From the NCBI GenBank assembly GCA_903844115.1, contig CAIMSI010000108.1, positions 1 to 33,055 of the forward strand: 33,055 bases of DNA. The letters are read 5' to 3'. Numbering within the stretch: the stretch's first letter is position 1; the number at the start of each line of letters is the position of its first letter. This stretch comes from an uncultured Actinomycetes bacterium (GTDB taxonomy: Bacteria; Actinomycetota; Actinomycetes; Nanopelagicales; Nanopelagicaceae). Position numbers and translations under genes: made by a program. The notes below the pieces were generated by a model, which did no database searches, had not been told where the DNA came from, and saw only the letters and a list, made by a program, of their open reading frames with translations. Below are positions 12,410 to 21,595 of this stretch, piece after piece.

Positions 12410-13588
12410 ATGAATGTAATCTCTCTTGAATCTCTGGAGGTTGCGGGGAAGAAGGTACTTCTTCGCTGCGACCTCAATGTTCCAATCAAAGAGGGTGTTA
12501 TCAAGGACGATGGTCGCATTCGTGCATCTCTTCCAACGATCAAATACCTACAGGCCCAAGGAGCTACCGTAATAATTACAGCGCACCTTGGCCGTCCTAA
12601 AGGGGAGCGCAAACCTGAACTTTCACTCGCTCCAGTTGCCGTCCGACTTGGTGAATTGCTGGGCATAAATGTGCGATTTTCCTCCGAGATTGTTGGGGCA
12701 AAGATTCATGATGCAAAGCCCGGTGAAGTAATTCTTCTAGAAAATATTCGTTACGAAGCTGCTGAAACAAGCAAGGATGAAGCAGAGCGTTTAGGACTTG
12801 CAAAAGTTCTCGCGTCTTACGCCGATGTCTTTGTATCTGATGGATTCGGAGCGGTGCACCGCAAGCATGCATCTGTGTATGACGTTGCTGGGTTATTACC
12901 TCACGCAGCTGGCTATTTAGTTTCGGCTGAAGTAGAGGTCTTAACAAAACTCACTGATAATCCTGCGCGCCCTTATGGCGTCGTTCTTGGAGGGGCAAAA
13001 GTTTCAGACAAAATCGGCGTCATAAGTAATCTTTTGGACAAAGTGAATGTCTTGGCTATTGGCGGAGGGATGCTTTTTACATTTCTTGCTGCTCAAGGAC
13101 ATGAAATCGGCAAATCACTTGTTGAAGTAGATTTGATTCCGACTGTAAAAGAGCTGCTCCTGCGAGCAGAGAAGCTCGGAGTGAAATTGTTGCTTCCAAC
13201 TGACATTGTTGTAGCGCCGGAATTTTCTATAGATGCGCCTCCAACGATAGTTGCGGCAGATGCAATTCCTGCTGATCAGATGGGGCTGGATATTGGGCCA
13301 AAAAGTGCAGAAACTTTTGCAGCGGCTATTCGTGATTGTCAGACGGTTTTCTGGAATGGCCCCATGGGCGTATTTGAATTTCCTAATTTTGCCCACGGAA
13401 CAAGAGTTATTGCGCAAGCCTTGACGCAAGTGAAGGGACTCTCGGTTGTTGGAGGGGGAGATTCCGCTGCAGCAGTGCGCGCTTTAGGGTTCCATGATTC
13501 GGATTTCGGTTACATTTCAACTGGGGGTGGCGCTTCTCTTGAATACCTTGAAGGGAAAGAGTTGCCAGGGATTTCAGCACTAGCCTAA
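12410..13588 (+). CDS. pgk: Phosphoglycerate kinase
   Basis: [58 protein letters not shown]. Confidence 0.98.
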   Translation: MNVISLESLEVAGKKVLLRCDLNVPIKEGVIKDDGRIRASLPTIKYLQAQGATVIITAHLGRPKGERKPELSLAPVAVRLGELLGINVRFSSEIVGAKIHDAKPGEVILLENIRYEAAETSKDEAERLGLAKVLASYADVFVSDGFGAVHRKHASVYDVAGLLPHAAGYLVSAEVEVLTKLTDNPARPYGVVLGGAKVSDKIGVISNLLDKVNVLAIGGGMLFTFLAAQGHEIGKSLVEVDLIPTVKELLLRAEKLGVKLLLPTDIVVAPEFSIDAPPTIVAADAIPADQMGLDIGPKSAETFAAAIRDCQTVFWNGPMGVFEFPNFAHGTRVIAQALTQVKGLSVVGGGDSAAAVRALGFHDSDFGYISTGGGASLEYLEGKELPGISALA

Positions 13589-13627
13589 GTTTTATAAGCA
13601 AAACGAAAGCAGCAAAGGGAGTAAGGA

Positions 13628-14401
13628 ATGCGTAAGCCACTGATCGCTGGGAACTGGAAGATGAACCTCAATCACCTTGAGGCGATTGCGGTTACCCAAA
13701 AGCTTTCCTACTCACTAGAGGATAAAGATTTTGACGCCGTTGACGTATGTGTAATTCCACCATTCACCGATATTCGTTCAGTACAGACTCTGATTGATGG
13801 AGATCGACTTCGCCTTGTCTACGGCGCCCAAGATCTTTCACCAGAAGCGTCTGGTGCATTTACAGGAGATATCTCAGGAGCTATGTTGCACAAACTGGGT
13901 TGCACCTATGTTGTAGTTGGCCATTCAGAGCGACGTGCCATCCACAACGAAACAGATGCTCAGGTGAACAAGAAGATAAAAGCGGCTCTAGCAAATGAAC
14001 TGATCCCCATTTTCTGTGTTGGAGAAGAGCTAGAGATTCGCGAAGCCGGCACACACGTTGAACATGTTTTGAAGCAAGTACGAAATGGTTTAGCAGGTTT
14101 CCATAAGCCTGACTTGAAGAAGATTGTTTTTGCCTACGAGCCCGTGTGGGCAATTGGAACGGGCAAAACTGCGACTCCGGAGGATGCTCAAGAAGTCTGC
14201 GCTGCAATTCGTTCTGAACTTATTAAGATCGGTAGTGAGGAGATTGCCGAATCTGCCAAAGTTCTTTATGGCGGTTCTGTGAAGTCTTCGAACATCATTG
14301 AAATCATGAAGCAACCCGATGTTGATGGCGCTCTCGTGGGTGGGGCAAGCATGGATCCTGAGGAATTTGCGCGTATTTGCAAGTTTCACCGCGTGGCATA
14401 A
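13628..14401 (+). CDS. tpiA: Triosephosphate isomerase
   Basis: [56 protein letters not shown]. Confidence 0.98.
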   Translation: MRKPLIAGNWKMNLNHLEAIAVTQKLSYSLEDKDFDAVDVCVIPPFTDIRSVQTLIDGDRLRLVYGAQDLSPEASGAFTGDISGAMLHKLGCTYVVVGHSERRAIHNETDAQVNKKIKAALANELIPIFCVGEELEIREAGTHVEHVLKQVRNGLAGFHKPDLKKIVFAYEPVWAIGTGKTATPEDAQEVCAAIRSELIKIGSEEIAESAKVLYGGSVKSSNIIEIMKQPDVDGALVGGASMDPEEFARICKFHRVA

Positions 14402-14473
14402 GCGAGCAGATAGAGGTTGGGACGGACTGGGGTATCCTTCTCCGGTTGCGGGCTTTACTGCTCAAGCAGGGCT

Positions 14474-14502
14474 CAAGTAGGTCACAAGTAGGTCACAAGT
14501 AG
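14474..14502 (+). repeat. 11-bp direct repeats CAAGTAGGTCA x2 plus partial third copy CAAGTAG
   Basis: CAAGTAGGTCA at 14474-14484 and 14485-14495, then CAAGTAG at 14496-14502, just upstream of secG. Confidence 0.9.
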
Positions 14503-14521
14503 TTAAAGATTTGGAGATAAC

Positions 14522-14752
14522 GTGGTTTTAGCTCTTTCCATCGCACTGGTCATTACCAGCTTCTTGATGGTTCTCTTAGTCCTTCTCCATAAAGGAAAAG
14601 GAAGCGGTCTATCTGACCTCTTCGGTGGCGGCGTTTCATCGAGCTATGGTGGCTCTTCAGTAGTTGAACGTAACCTCGATCGCATCACCATTGTCGTTGG
14701 CGGCTTATGGTTTGCTGGAGTAGTTGCACTGTCACTAGTCCTAAAGAAATAA
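14522..14752 (+). CDS. secG: Preprotein translocase subunit SecG
   Basis: 76 aa, two hydrophobic segments, LHKGKGSGLSDLFGGGVSSSYGGSSVVERNLDRIT; tpiA-secG synteny. Confidence 0.93.
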   Translation: MVLALSIALVITSFLMVLLVLLHKGKGSGLSDLFGGGVSSSYGGSSVVERNLDRITIVVGGLWFAGVVALSLVLKK

Positions 14753-14792
14753 TTTCCCGTTTTATATTTGTTTTTTTAATTAAGGAGTAACA

Positions 14793-15131
14793 ATGGCAGG
14801 AAGTGCAATCCGCGGTAGTCGTGTCGGAGCTGGCCCAATGGGTGAAGCAGAACGCGGTGAAGCGATTGGTCGTTTCTGGGTTTCTTATTGGTGCGCAAAT
14901 GGACACGAAACGCGTCCTTCATTTGCCGAAGATGGCACAGTGCAGATTCCTACTGAGTGGGACTGCCCACGTTGTGGTTACCCAGCTGGCTTGGATAAAA
15001 ACAAACCGCCTCTACCTGTAAAGAATGAGCCGTATAAGACTCACCTTGCTTATGTAAAGGAACGTCGCACCGAAGCGGAAGCTACGAAGATTCTCGCTGA
15101 TGCCCTTGCTCATTTACGCGGCGAAGATTAA
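14793..15131 (+). CDS. rbpA: RNA polymerase-binding protein RbpA
   Basis: AIRGSRVGAGPMGEAERGE, FWCANGHE-like (YWCANGHETRPSFA), WDCPRCG; SD-like aaggag upstream. Confidence 0.92.
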   Translation: MAGSAIRGSRVGAGPMGEAERGEAIGRFWVSYWCANGHETRPSFAEDGTVQIPTEWDCPRCGYPAGLDKNKPPLPVKNEPYKTHLAYVKERRTEAEATKILADALAHLRGED

Positions 15132-16672
15132 GCAAACTTTCTAAAGATCTCCAATAATTCTTTAATTCCCGCTTCCCGGTTCCGCAAATGGAATCGAAGG
15201 AGCGGGAGTTTGTTTTCAGATAGAGCTTCACCATCGCCCAAGGCTTGTGCCATCAACAAGGTATGAAAAGAATATTCCTTTTCGGGAATTGCAATATCGA
15301 CTTTACTTTCACCGGTTATTTGAATGAATGCGCCATTCTTCGGCCCACCTTTATGGAATTGCCCGGTTGAATGTAGAAAACGCGGACCCCAACCAAAGCT
15401 CGTACCAACTCCGGAGAGCTTTGCAATCAACGGGCGAATCTTAAGGATTTCATCATCAATTCCGCGTGCAAGGTATGCCATGACTGCAATGTAACGAGGA
15501 GCTGATCGAAGCATGTCCAGAATAAGGTCTTCTAACGACGTCGATTTTGAAGTAGAAAAAACTTGAATGTTCTCGCTTTCATAGGTTGGCGCGAGTATAG
15601 GAACCTGGTTATTCCAATCTTTTAAGAGAGCGACACACCTGGTTTTCGCGTCTTGAACATTCGGTTGATCGAAGGGATTTATCTCTAGTGCGATTGCGAT
15701 GAGTGAAGTTACCCACTCCCACAAAATGAATTGTGCTCCTAGGGGTGCTTTAACGATGAGGTCAAAGTCCCCATCATTGAATCCGACTGTAAAAGATTTT
15801 CCAGAAATTGGCTCACCAAGACTAGCTATTGCTATTGGGAAAAACCCCTTGTTCTTTTTTCCAGTTGACTCAGCGATAAGCTGTTCAATCCAATCTGATA
15901 ATCCAGGCACTTTGGATCCGGAATCAAAAAAGGCAATGTTCTGCTCATCTGCTTCCAAAATTGAGACGGCGATCTGTACAGCGGGGGAGTTGGCTTGCGT
16001 GAAACTAATTGCAGCATCGGCGGCGTCGCGTAGCAGTGATTTTACATCCATGCCAAGGACAGCTGCAGGGACAAGGCCAAAAGCAGTTAAGACACTAAAT
16101 CTCCCACCTACGTGTGGATCGGCATTAATAACGAAGTACCCATCTTTGCGCGATGAGATATCAAATGGAGATCCAGGGTCGGTAATAATTATGAAGTGAT
16201 TGCGCGGATTAAGACCTGCGTCAATGAGAAGTTTGGTGAAATATGCTTTTTGCGATGCGGTTTCCGCCGTCGATCCAGATTTTGAACCAATGATAATTCC
16301 AACTCTTGATAGATCTTTAGGTGTTGACGCGAGAATCTGGGTTGGATCTGTTGAATCAAGAATCGTAAGTTTCTTTTTTTCACTCTTGGCAAGTACTTCT
16401 GGCCCCAAGGACGCGCCGCCCATACCGCAAAGAACGAATTCTTCCAGTCCCTGTTTGGCAATCCAATTTTGAAGTTCATCGAGTTGAGGGATAAGTGCCG
16501 TGCTGGCAGTGGGCAGGTCTATCCAATTCAGACGTATTGAACTTTCTGCTTCTGCTTCTTTGCCCCAGAGTGTGAAATCCTTCGCCGCCAATTTAGGTGT
16601 CGCAGCCAAGAGCTTCTTATACAAGGCGCTATCTGTGTTGATAGATCCCTTACTCAGCAGGGAAATACTCAT
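15128..16672 (-). CDS. pgi: Glucose-6-phosphate isomerase
   Basis: GIIIGSKSGSTAETASQKAYF, DPHVGGRFSVLTAFGLVPAAVLG, FLHSTGQFHKGGP. Start set at MSISLLSKG (16672), giving a 4-bp ATGA overlap with tal. Confidence 0.92.
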   Translation of the reverse strand: MSISLLSKGSINTDSALYKKLLAATPKLAAKDFTLWGKEAEAESSIRLNWIDLPTASTALIPQLDELQNWIAKQGLEEFVLCGMGGASLGPEVLAKSEKKKLTILDSTDPTQILASTPKDLSRVGIIIGSKSGSTAETASQKAYFTKLLIDAGLNPRNHFIIITDPGSPFDISSRKDGYFVINADPHVGGRFSVLTAFGLVPAAVLGMDVKSLLRDAADAAISFTQANSPAVQIAVSILEADEQNIAFFDSGSKVPGLSDWIEQLIAESTGKKNKGFFPIAIASLGEPISGKSFTVGFNDGDFDLIVKAPLGAQFILWEWVTSLIAIALEINPFDQPNVQDAKTRCVALLKDWNNQVPILAPTYESENIQVFSTSKSTSLEDLILDMLRSAPRYIAVMAYLARGIDDEILKIRPLIAKLSGVGTSFGWGPRFLHSTGQFHKGGPKNGAFIQITGESKVDIAIPEKEYSFHTLLMAQALGDGEALSENKLPLLRFHLRNREAGIKELLEIFRKFA

Positions 16673-17763
16673 TGCGAAACGGACTCCACATTGGCAAGAA
16701 GCTCTTCCCACGCTTTTTCAAATTTGATGACGCCGTCATCTTCAAGGAAATTAACCACCGCTGTGAAATCGATACCCGCCGCCGCCAGATCAGAGAAAAC
16801 TTTATGCGATTGCGCGATTGCTGGAGTTATTGAATCTCCACGAACTTTTCCATGAGCACGTACCTCATTGAGAGTGCCTTCAGGCATAGTGTTTACACAA
16901 TGGGGAGCAGTGAGTTCAATGACATAACGAGTGGAGTCATATGACTTGTCTTTAACTCCGGTGGAAGCCCAGAGTGGACGTTGCATATTTGCCCCGCGAT
17001 CGGCAAGTTTTTGCCAGCGAGGCGAATGTGAAACTTTTAGAAATGCCTCGTAAGCAAGAACAGCATTTGCTATAGCAGCCTTCCCTCGGAGTGGGTGATT
17101 TTCTGAAATTGCATCTAGTTTTTTGTCAATATCCGCATCAATACGACTTACGAAAAAGGATGCAACTGAATGAATTTGCGATACTGATAATCCATTAGCC
17201 AATCGGCGCTCGATACCCCTTATAAAAGCATCCATCACTGCTTCATAACGTGGTGTTGAAAAAATGAGAGTGACATTGACGCTAATCCCTTGCGCAGTGA
17301 GTTCCTCAATTGCTGGTAAACCGTCGAGTGTCGCAGGCACCTTAATGAGCAGGTTTGGCCGGTTTACAAGTGAATGTAATTGCTTGCCCTGTGAAATGGT
17401 TTCCGTGGTGTTGTATGCCAGGCGCGGATCTACTTCAATGCTCACGCGTCCATCTACTTGATTGGTCTCCAGAAAAGTTGGAAGAAAAAGATCACAAGCG
17501 TTGCGGACATCTGAAGTGGTCAATTCTGTAACAATATCTGAAGTGCTAAATCCCTCTTGTTTGAGTTCGAGAATATCTTCCTTGTAAAGCGTTGAACCTG
17601 ATATTGCAGCCGAGAAAATACTTGGGTTTGTTGTGACACCAACAACATAAGAATCTTCGATGAGTTTGGACAACGACCCTGTTTGCAAACGATCTCGAGA
17701 GAGATCATCGAGCCAGATTGATACGCCAGCCTCAGATAACGCTTGAAGAGACTCCGACATCAC
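16669..17763 (-). CDS. tal: Transaldolase
   Basis: SIWLDDLSRDRL, VVGVTTNPSIFSAAI, LLIKVPATLDGLPAIEELTAQGISVNVTLIFS. Start may be the GTG at 17763 or the ATG at 17760. Confidence 0.95.
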   Translation of the reverse strand: MMSESLQALSEAGVSIWLDDLSRDRLQTGSLSKLIEDSYVVGVTTNPSIFSAAISGSTLYKEDILELKQEGFSTSDIVTELTTSDVRNACDLFLPTFLETNQVDGRVSIEVDPRLAYNTTETISQGKQLHSLVNRPNLLIKVPATLDGLPAIEELTAQGISVNVTLIFSTPRYEAVMDAFIRGIERRLANGLSVSQIHSVASFFVSRIDADIDKKLDAISENHPLRGKAAIANAVLAYEAFLKVSHSPRWQKLADRGANMQRPLWASTGVKDKSYDSTRYVIELTAPHCVNTMPEGTLNEVRAHGKVRGDSITPAIAQSHKVFSDLAAAGIDFTAVVNFLEDDGVIKFEKAWEELLANVESVSQ

Positions 17764-19814
17764 TTTCCAACTTTCTTTATTGAATGAAGTGCTGCGTTTG
17801 CAACGTTCTCTGCTGTGAAACCAAATTCTTTGAACAGGACGTTTGCACTTGCCGATGCCCCAAAATGTTCAAGTGAAATTGCTACGCCAGCATCGCCAAT
17901 CAGCTCTCTCCACCCGAGGGCAATTCCTGCCTCAACAGATACGCGAGCTTTTATATTCGAGGGAAGTACAGAATTGCGATATTCCGGAGTTTGTTCGGCA
18001 AACCATTCAAGGCACGGCGCGCTTACTACTCGAGCATGCACACCTTTAGCTTGAAGAAGTACCTGGGCCGCCAGAGCTAGGTGTACTTCTGAACCGGTTG
18101 CAATCAAAATAACATCGGGCTTCGCTGAACTATCGGAAAGAACGTAGGCGCCATGCTTTACGCCTTCAGCCGAAGTCACAATATTTCTATCGAGGACTGG
18201 AAGATTTTGACGGGAGAGTGCGAAACCAACCGGCTTTTGACGCTTGATTACTTCGCGCCAAGCAACTCCGGTCTCATTAGCATCGGCTGGTCTAATGACT
18301 GCAAAATTTGGAATAGCTCGAAGAGATGCAATGTGTTCGATAGGTTGATGCGTTGGACCATCTTCGCCAAGCCCAATCGAGTCATGCGTCCAGACAAATG
18401 TTGCCGGAATATCCATAAGAGCAGCAAGGCGCACCGATCCGCGCATGTAATCTGAAAAGACGAGGAAAGTTCCGCCGAACGGCTTGCTCAACCCGTGCAG
18501 CGCTATTCCGTTGAGAATTGCGCCCATTGCAAACTCCCTGATACCAAAATGAATTGTGCGACCATAGGGATCAGCATCTTTCATCGCGCTAGTTGCAGGC
18601 AAGAAAGAGCGACCGCCTTCAATTGTTGTGTTATTGGATCCAGCCAAATCAGCTGACCCACCCCAGAACTCGGGAAGGATTTCTGCGATGCCGTTAATAA
18701 TCTTGCCGGATGCCGCTCGTGTTGCAATCTCCTTTTCTGGAGAGAAAACTGGAATGTAATTCTCCCAACCGAGGGGGAGTTCCTTCTTTTGAAGGCGGTG
18801 AAGAAGAGCTGCCTGTTCAGGATTAGCCGCGCTCCAGGTTTTAAATTCACCTTCCCAAAGAACACGTGCCGCAGCTCCGCGTTCAATAACTTTACGCGAA
18901 TGATTCAAAACATCTTCCGGTGCTGCAAAGAATTCGTCGGGTTTAAGTCCCAATTCAACTTTTGTGGCAGCAACCTCATCGGCGCCTAGAGCTGAGCCGT
19001 GCGACTCTGCAGTGTTACGTGCCTTTGGTGCAGGCCAGGCAATCACGCTCTTGAGGCGAATAAGTGTTGGTTTATCGCTAGTGATTTCGGCCGATTCCAT
19101 AGCTTTTTCCAGCGCCAGACGATCAACATCGCCATTTGCTTGAGCAGCTACATCGATCACATTCCAACCATAAGCGCGATAACGAGCTGAAACATCTTCA
19201 GTAAATGCTACGTGGGTGTCACCTTCAATAGAGATGCGATTGTCGTCATAGATGACTTTGAGATTTCCTAAAGCTTGAGTACCGGCGAGAGATGATGCCT
19301 CGGCGCTCACACCTTCTTGCAAGTCACCATCAGAACAAATTACCCAAATGTTGTGATCAAAAAGTGATGTCTTGGATTCAGGATCAAGTAAACCTTTTTC
19401 AAAGCGCGCTGCCATTGCCATACCTACGGCGCTTGCAACTCCAGAACCTAGGGGACCGGTCGTGATCTCAACACCTTTTGTATGGCCATATTCAGGGTGA
19501 CCAGGCGTGAGAGAACCATGCGTTCTAAAGGATTTTAAGTCTTCGATAGACAGACCGTAACCGGAGAGAAAGAGTTGGACGTAAAGAGTAAGAGATGAGT
19601 GGCCACATGAAAGTACAAAACGATCCCGGCCTAGCCATTGGGGATGAGTTGGATCGTGTTTAAGAAAACGTTGAAATAGTGTGTAGGCCACAGGAGCAAG
19701 TGACATCGCCGTACCCGGGTGCCCGTTGCCAACCTTTTGCACTGCATCTGCGGCAAGTGCTCTGGCAATCGCTACGGCCTTATCATCCAGCTCAACCCAT
19801 GAATTACGTGACAT
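17760..19814 (-). CDS. tkt: Transketolase
   Basis: VQKVGNGHPGTAMSLAPVAYTLF, GDLQEGVSAEASSLAG, DDNRISIEG, THDSIGLGEDGPTHQPIEH. Confidence 0.97.
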   Translation of the reverse strand: MSRNSWVELDDKAVAIARALAADAVQKVGNGHPGTAMSLAPVAYTLFQRFLKHDPTHPQWLGRDRFVLSCGHSSLTLYVQLFLSGYGLSIEDLKSFRTHGSLTPGHPEYGHTKGVEITTGPLGSGVASAVGMAMAARFEKGLLDPESKTSLFDHNIWVICSDGDLQEGVSAEASSLAGTQALGNLKVIYDDNRISIEGDTHVAFTEDVSARYRAYGWNVIDVAAQANGDVDRLALEKAMESAEITSDKPTLIRLKSVIAWPAPKARNTAESHGSALGADEVAATKVELGLKPDEFFAAPEDVLNHSRKVIERGAAARVLWEGEFKTWSAANPEQAALLHRLQKKELPLGWENYIPVFSPEKEIATRAASGKIINGIAEILPEFWGGSADLAGSNNTTIEGGRSFLPATSAMKDADPYGRTIHFGIREFAMGAILNGIALHGLSKPFGGTFLVFSDYMRGSVRLAALMDIPATFVWTHDSIGLGEDGPTHQPIEHIASLRAIPNFAVIRPADANETGVAWREVIKRQKPVGFALSRQNLPVLDRNIVTSAEGVKHGAYVLSDSSAKPDVILIATGSEVHLALAAQVLLQAKGVHARVVSAPCLEWFAEQTPEYRNSVLPSNIKARVSVEAGIALGWRELIGDAGVAISLEHFGASASANVLFKEFGFTAENVANAALHSIKKVGK

Positions 19815-19838
19815 ATTTTCTCTCCCGGTTATTACTAT

Positions 19839-20741
19839 CTATAAAGTGGTTGTTTTACTCGAAGAATCGCGCGCCAACAACTTTGTTGAAAATGCGAAAG
19901 ACCAAATAGCGCCCCAGACCAATGTTGCACCTAGAAGATGGGCACCAACGAGCAGTTCGGGGACCCCGGTGAAATATTGGGTGTAACCAATTAAACCTTG
20001 TCCCAAACAAATAGCAAGGAATAAACCAATTTTCTGACCAGCAAGTTCCTTGGCGTCGTCTTTTTCTATTGCTCTAATTAATATCCAAAGTCCGAAGGTG
20101 AGGGAAATAAGGGCAATCACGCTATCGGCGTGCAGCCATGAAATTGTGCGTGGATCAATTTTAAATCGTTTTGCCATCAGGTCACCTGCGTGCGGTCCGC
20201 TTCCGGTGACAACAACTCCAAGATTAATTACGATGAAACTTAAACCTAGAACAACGCGACCCATTTTGCGGGTGAGCATTTGTAGCGCGACGCGGGGGGT
20301 GTTAAGCATTCGCTGACGTAAGGAAATAGTTGAAGCAATGAGCAGAATCGAAATAAGGAAATGCGCACTTACTGCCACAGGATTTAGATGCGTGAGGACT
20401 GAGATTCCGCCAACAACAATTTGGGCAATAAGCCCAAAAATTTGTGCCGCAGCCAACCAGCCAACATTTTTTGAATCAGAGCGCTTGCGACCCCATTTAA
20501 TAACACCGATAACCGCAGCGAGAATTGCGATGACCAAAAGAAAAGTAAGTAATCTATTTCCAAACTCAATCCACGAATGCACTCTGCCTTGAGCTTGATG
20601 AGGGATTGGGGTGTACGAACCGGGGGTGCACTCTGGCCATGTGGGACAACCAAGGCCAGATCCAGTCAATCGGACTGCGCCACCGGTTACAACAATGCCC
20701 ATTTGCGTGACCAACAGAAATGTATAAATAGCGCGTCTCAC
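19839..20741 (-). CDS. ctaA: Heme A synthase (CtaA/COX15 family)
   Basis: VTGGAVRLTGSGLGCPTWPECTPGSYTP, multiple TM segments, VVVTGSGPHAGD, LLGATLVWG; GTG start. Confidence 0.9.
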   Translation of the reverse strand: MRRAIYTFLLVTQMGIVVTGGAVRLTGSGLGCPTWPECTPGSYTPIPHQAQGRVHSWIEFGNRLLTFLLVIAILAAVIGVIKWGRKRSDSKNVGWLAAAQIFGLIAQIVVGGISVLTHLNPVAVSAHFLISILLIASTISLRQRMLNTPRVALQMLTRKMGRVVLGLSFIVINLGVVVTGSGPHAGDLMAKRFKIDPRTISWLHADSVIALISLTFGLWILIRAIEKDDAKELAGQKIGLFLAICLGQGLIGYTQYFTGVPELLVGAHLLGATLVWGAIWSFAFSTKLLARDSSSKTTTL

Positions 20742-20819
20742 CTTCGTAGCCTATGGCTTGCTCACTCATAGCCGGGCTTACCTGCCAGTTGCTGGTTCGG
20801 GTGGCTGAGCAAGTGAGAC
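20735..20819 (-). other. Inverted repeats spanning the ctaA leader and start codon
   Basis: GTCTCAC (20735-20741) / GTGAGAC (20813-20819); CTTGCTCA (20757-20764) / TGAGCAAG (20806-20813); inner CCAG-TTG-CTGG (20785-20795). Confidence 0.6.
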
Positions 20820-20869
20820 CAGGCTCTCATCACTTTCAGCAGAAGTGGACCGCTTTAGACCGCGCCTAA

Positions 20870-20909
20870 TTGGCGTAAAAGAAGCATTTACGCAACACTT
20901 CTGTTGTGA
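20870..20909 (+). promoter_or_regulatory. Putative sufR promoter/operator
   Basis: TTGGCG (20870) -18 bp- AACACT (20894), 6 nt before the GTG start at 20906; palindrome GCGTAAA-N7-TTTACGC (20873-20893); ACACT-TCTGT-TGTGA (20895-20909). Confidence 0.55.
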
Positions 20910-21595
20910 AAAAGACCGAGGTGGATAAGACCCGAGACTTAGTTGCTCGGGCCATCCTGGAGCGCGGTCCGGCTACGGCCGTGGATCTGGCAGCCCGTCT
21001 TTCCATCACTCCAGCGGGGATTCGACGCCATCTTGATTCATTGGTTGCGGATGGGATCTTAGAATCTCGTGAAGCTCATGTAACAAGTGTGAATTTACGC
21101 GGTAGAGGTCGCCCAGCAAAAGTGTTTCTCATGAGCGATGAAGGCCGCGAACAATTTGCACATTCATACGATGATTTAGCTGTTTCTGCTTTGAAATTTA
21201 TGGCGAGCAAGAATGGTTCACATCTTGTGAATGAATTCGCGAATGCTCGTGCCGAGGAGATAGAGCGTAAAGCAAAAACAAAAATTGCCACCAAGACCAC
21301 TCTAAAAGCGCGCGTTGACGCGCTAACAGATTACCTTTTCGCCGAAGGATATTCGGCCACTACGGCAGAGCGTGGCACTGGTTTGGAAATTTGTCAGCAT
21401 CATTGCCCAGTAGCTCATGTTGCATCTGAATTTCCTCAATTGTGCGAAGCAGAAACAGAAGCAATTTCTCGGATGCTCGGTACGCATGTACAACGTTTAG
21501 CAACAATTGCGAATGGAGATGGTGTCTGTACGACATTTATCCCGGCTGCAGGCAAGACTTTACAATCCGCAAGTTCCACAAACAGGGGAGAATAA
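20906..21595 (+). CDS. sufR: SufR-type iron-sulfur cluster biosynthesis transcriptional regulator (ArsR/DeoR-like wHTH)
   Basis: wHTH (TAVDLAARLSITPAGIRRHLDSLVADGIL), Cys-rich C-terminus (CQHHCPVAHVASEFPQLCEAE...GDGVCTTF), immediately upstream of sufB. Confidence 0.92.
   Translation: MKKTEVDKTRDLVARAILERGPATAVDLAARLSITPAGIRRHLDSLVADGILESREAHVTSVNLRGRGRPAKVFLMSDEGREQFAHSYDDLAVSALKFMASKNGSHLVNEFANARAEEIERKAKTKIATKTTLKARVDALTDYLFAEGYSATTAERGTGLEICQHHCPVAHVASEFPQLCEAETEAISRMLGTHVQRLATIANGDGVCTTFIPAAGKTLQSASSTNRGE

Noticed and set aside
20757-20813. tRNA-like element (8-bp terminal complementarity with an internal GGTTCGG)
   Set aside because: Only 57 nt between arms, no proper T-arm GTTCRANYC or anticodon arm; better treated as inverted repeats.
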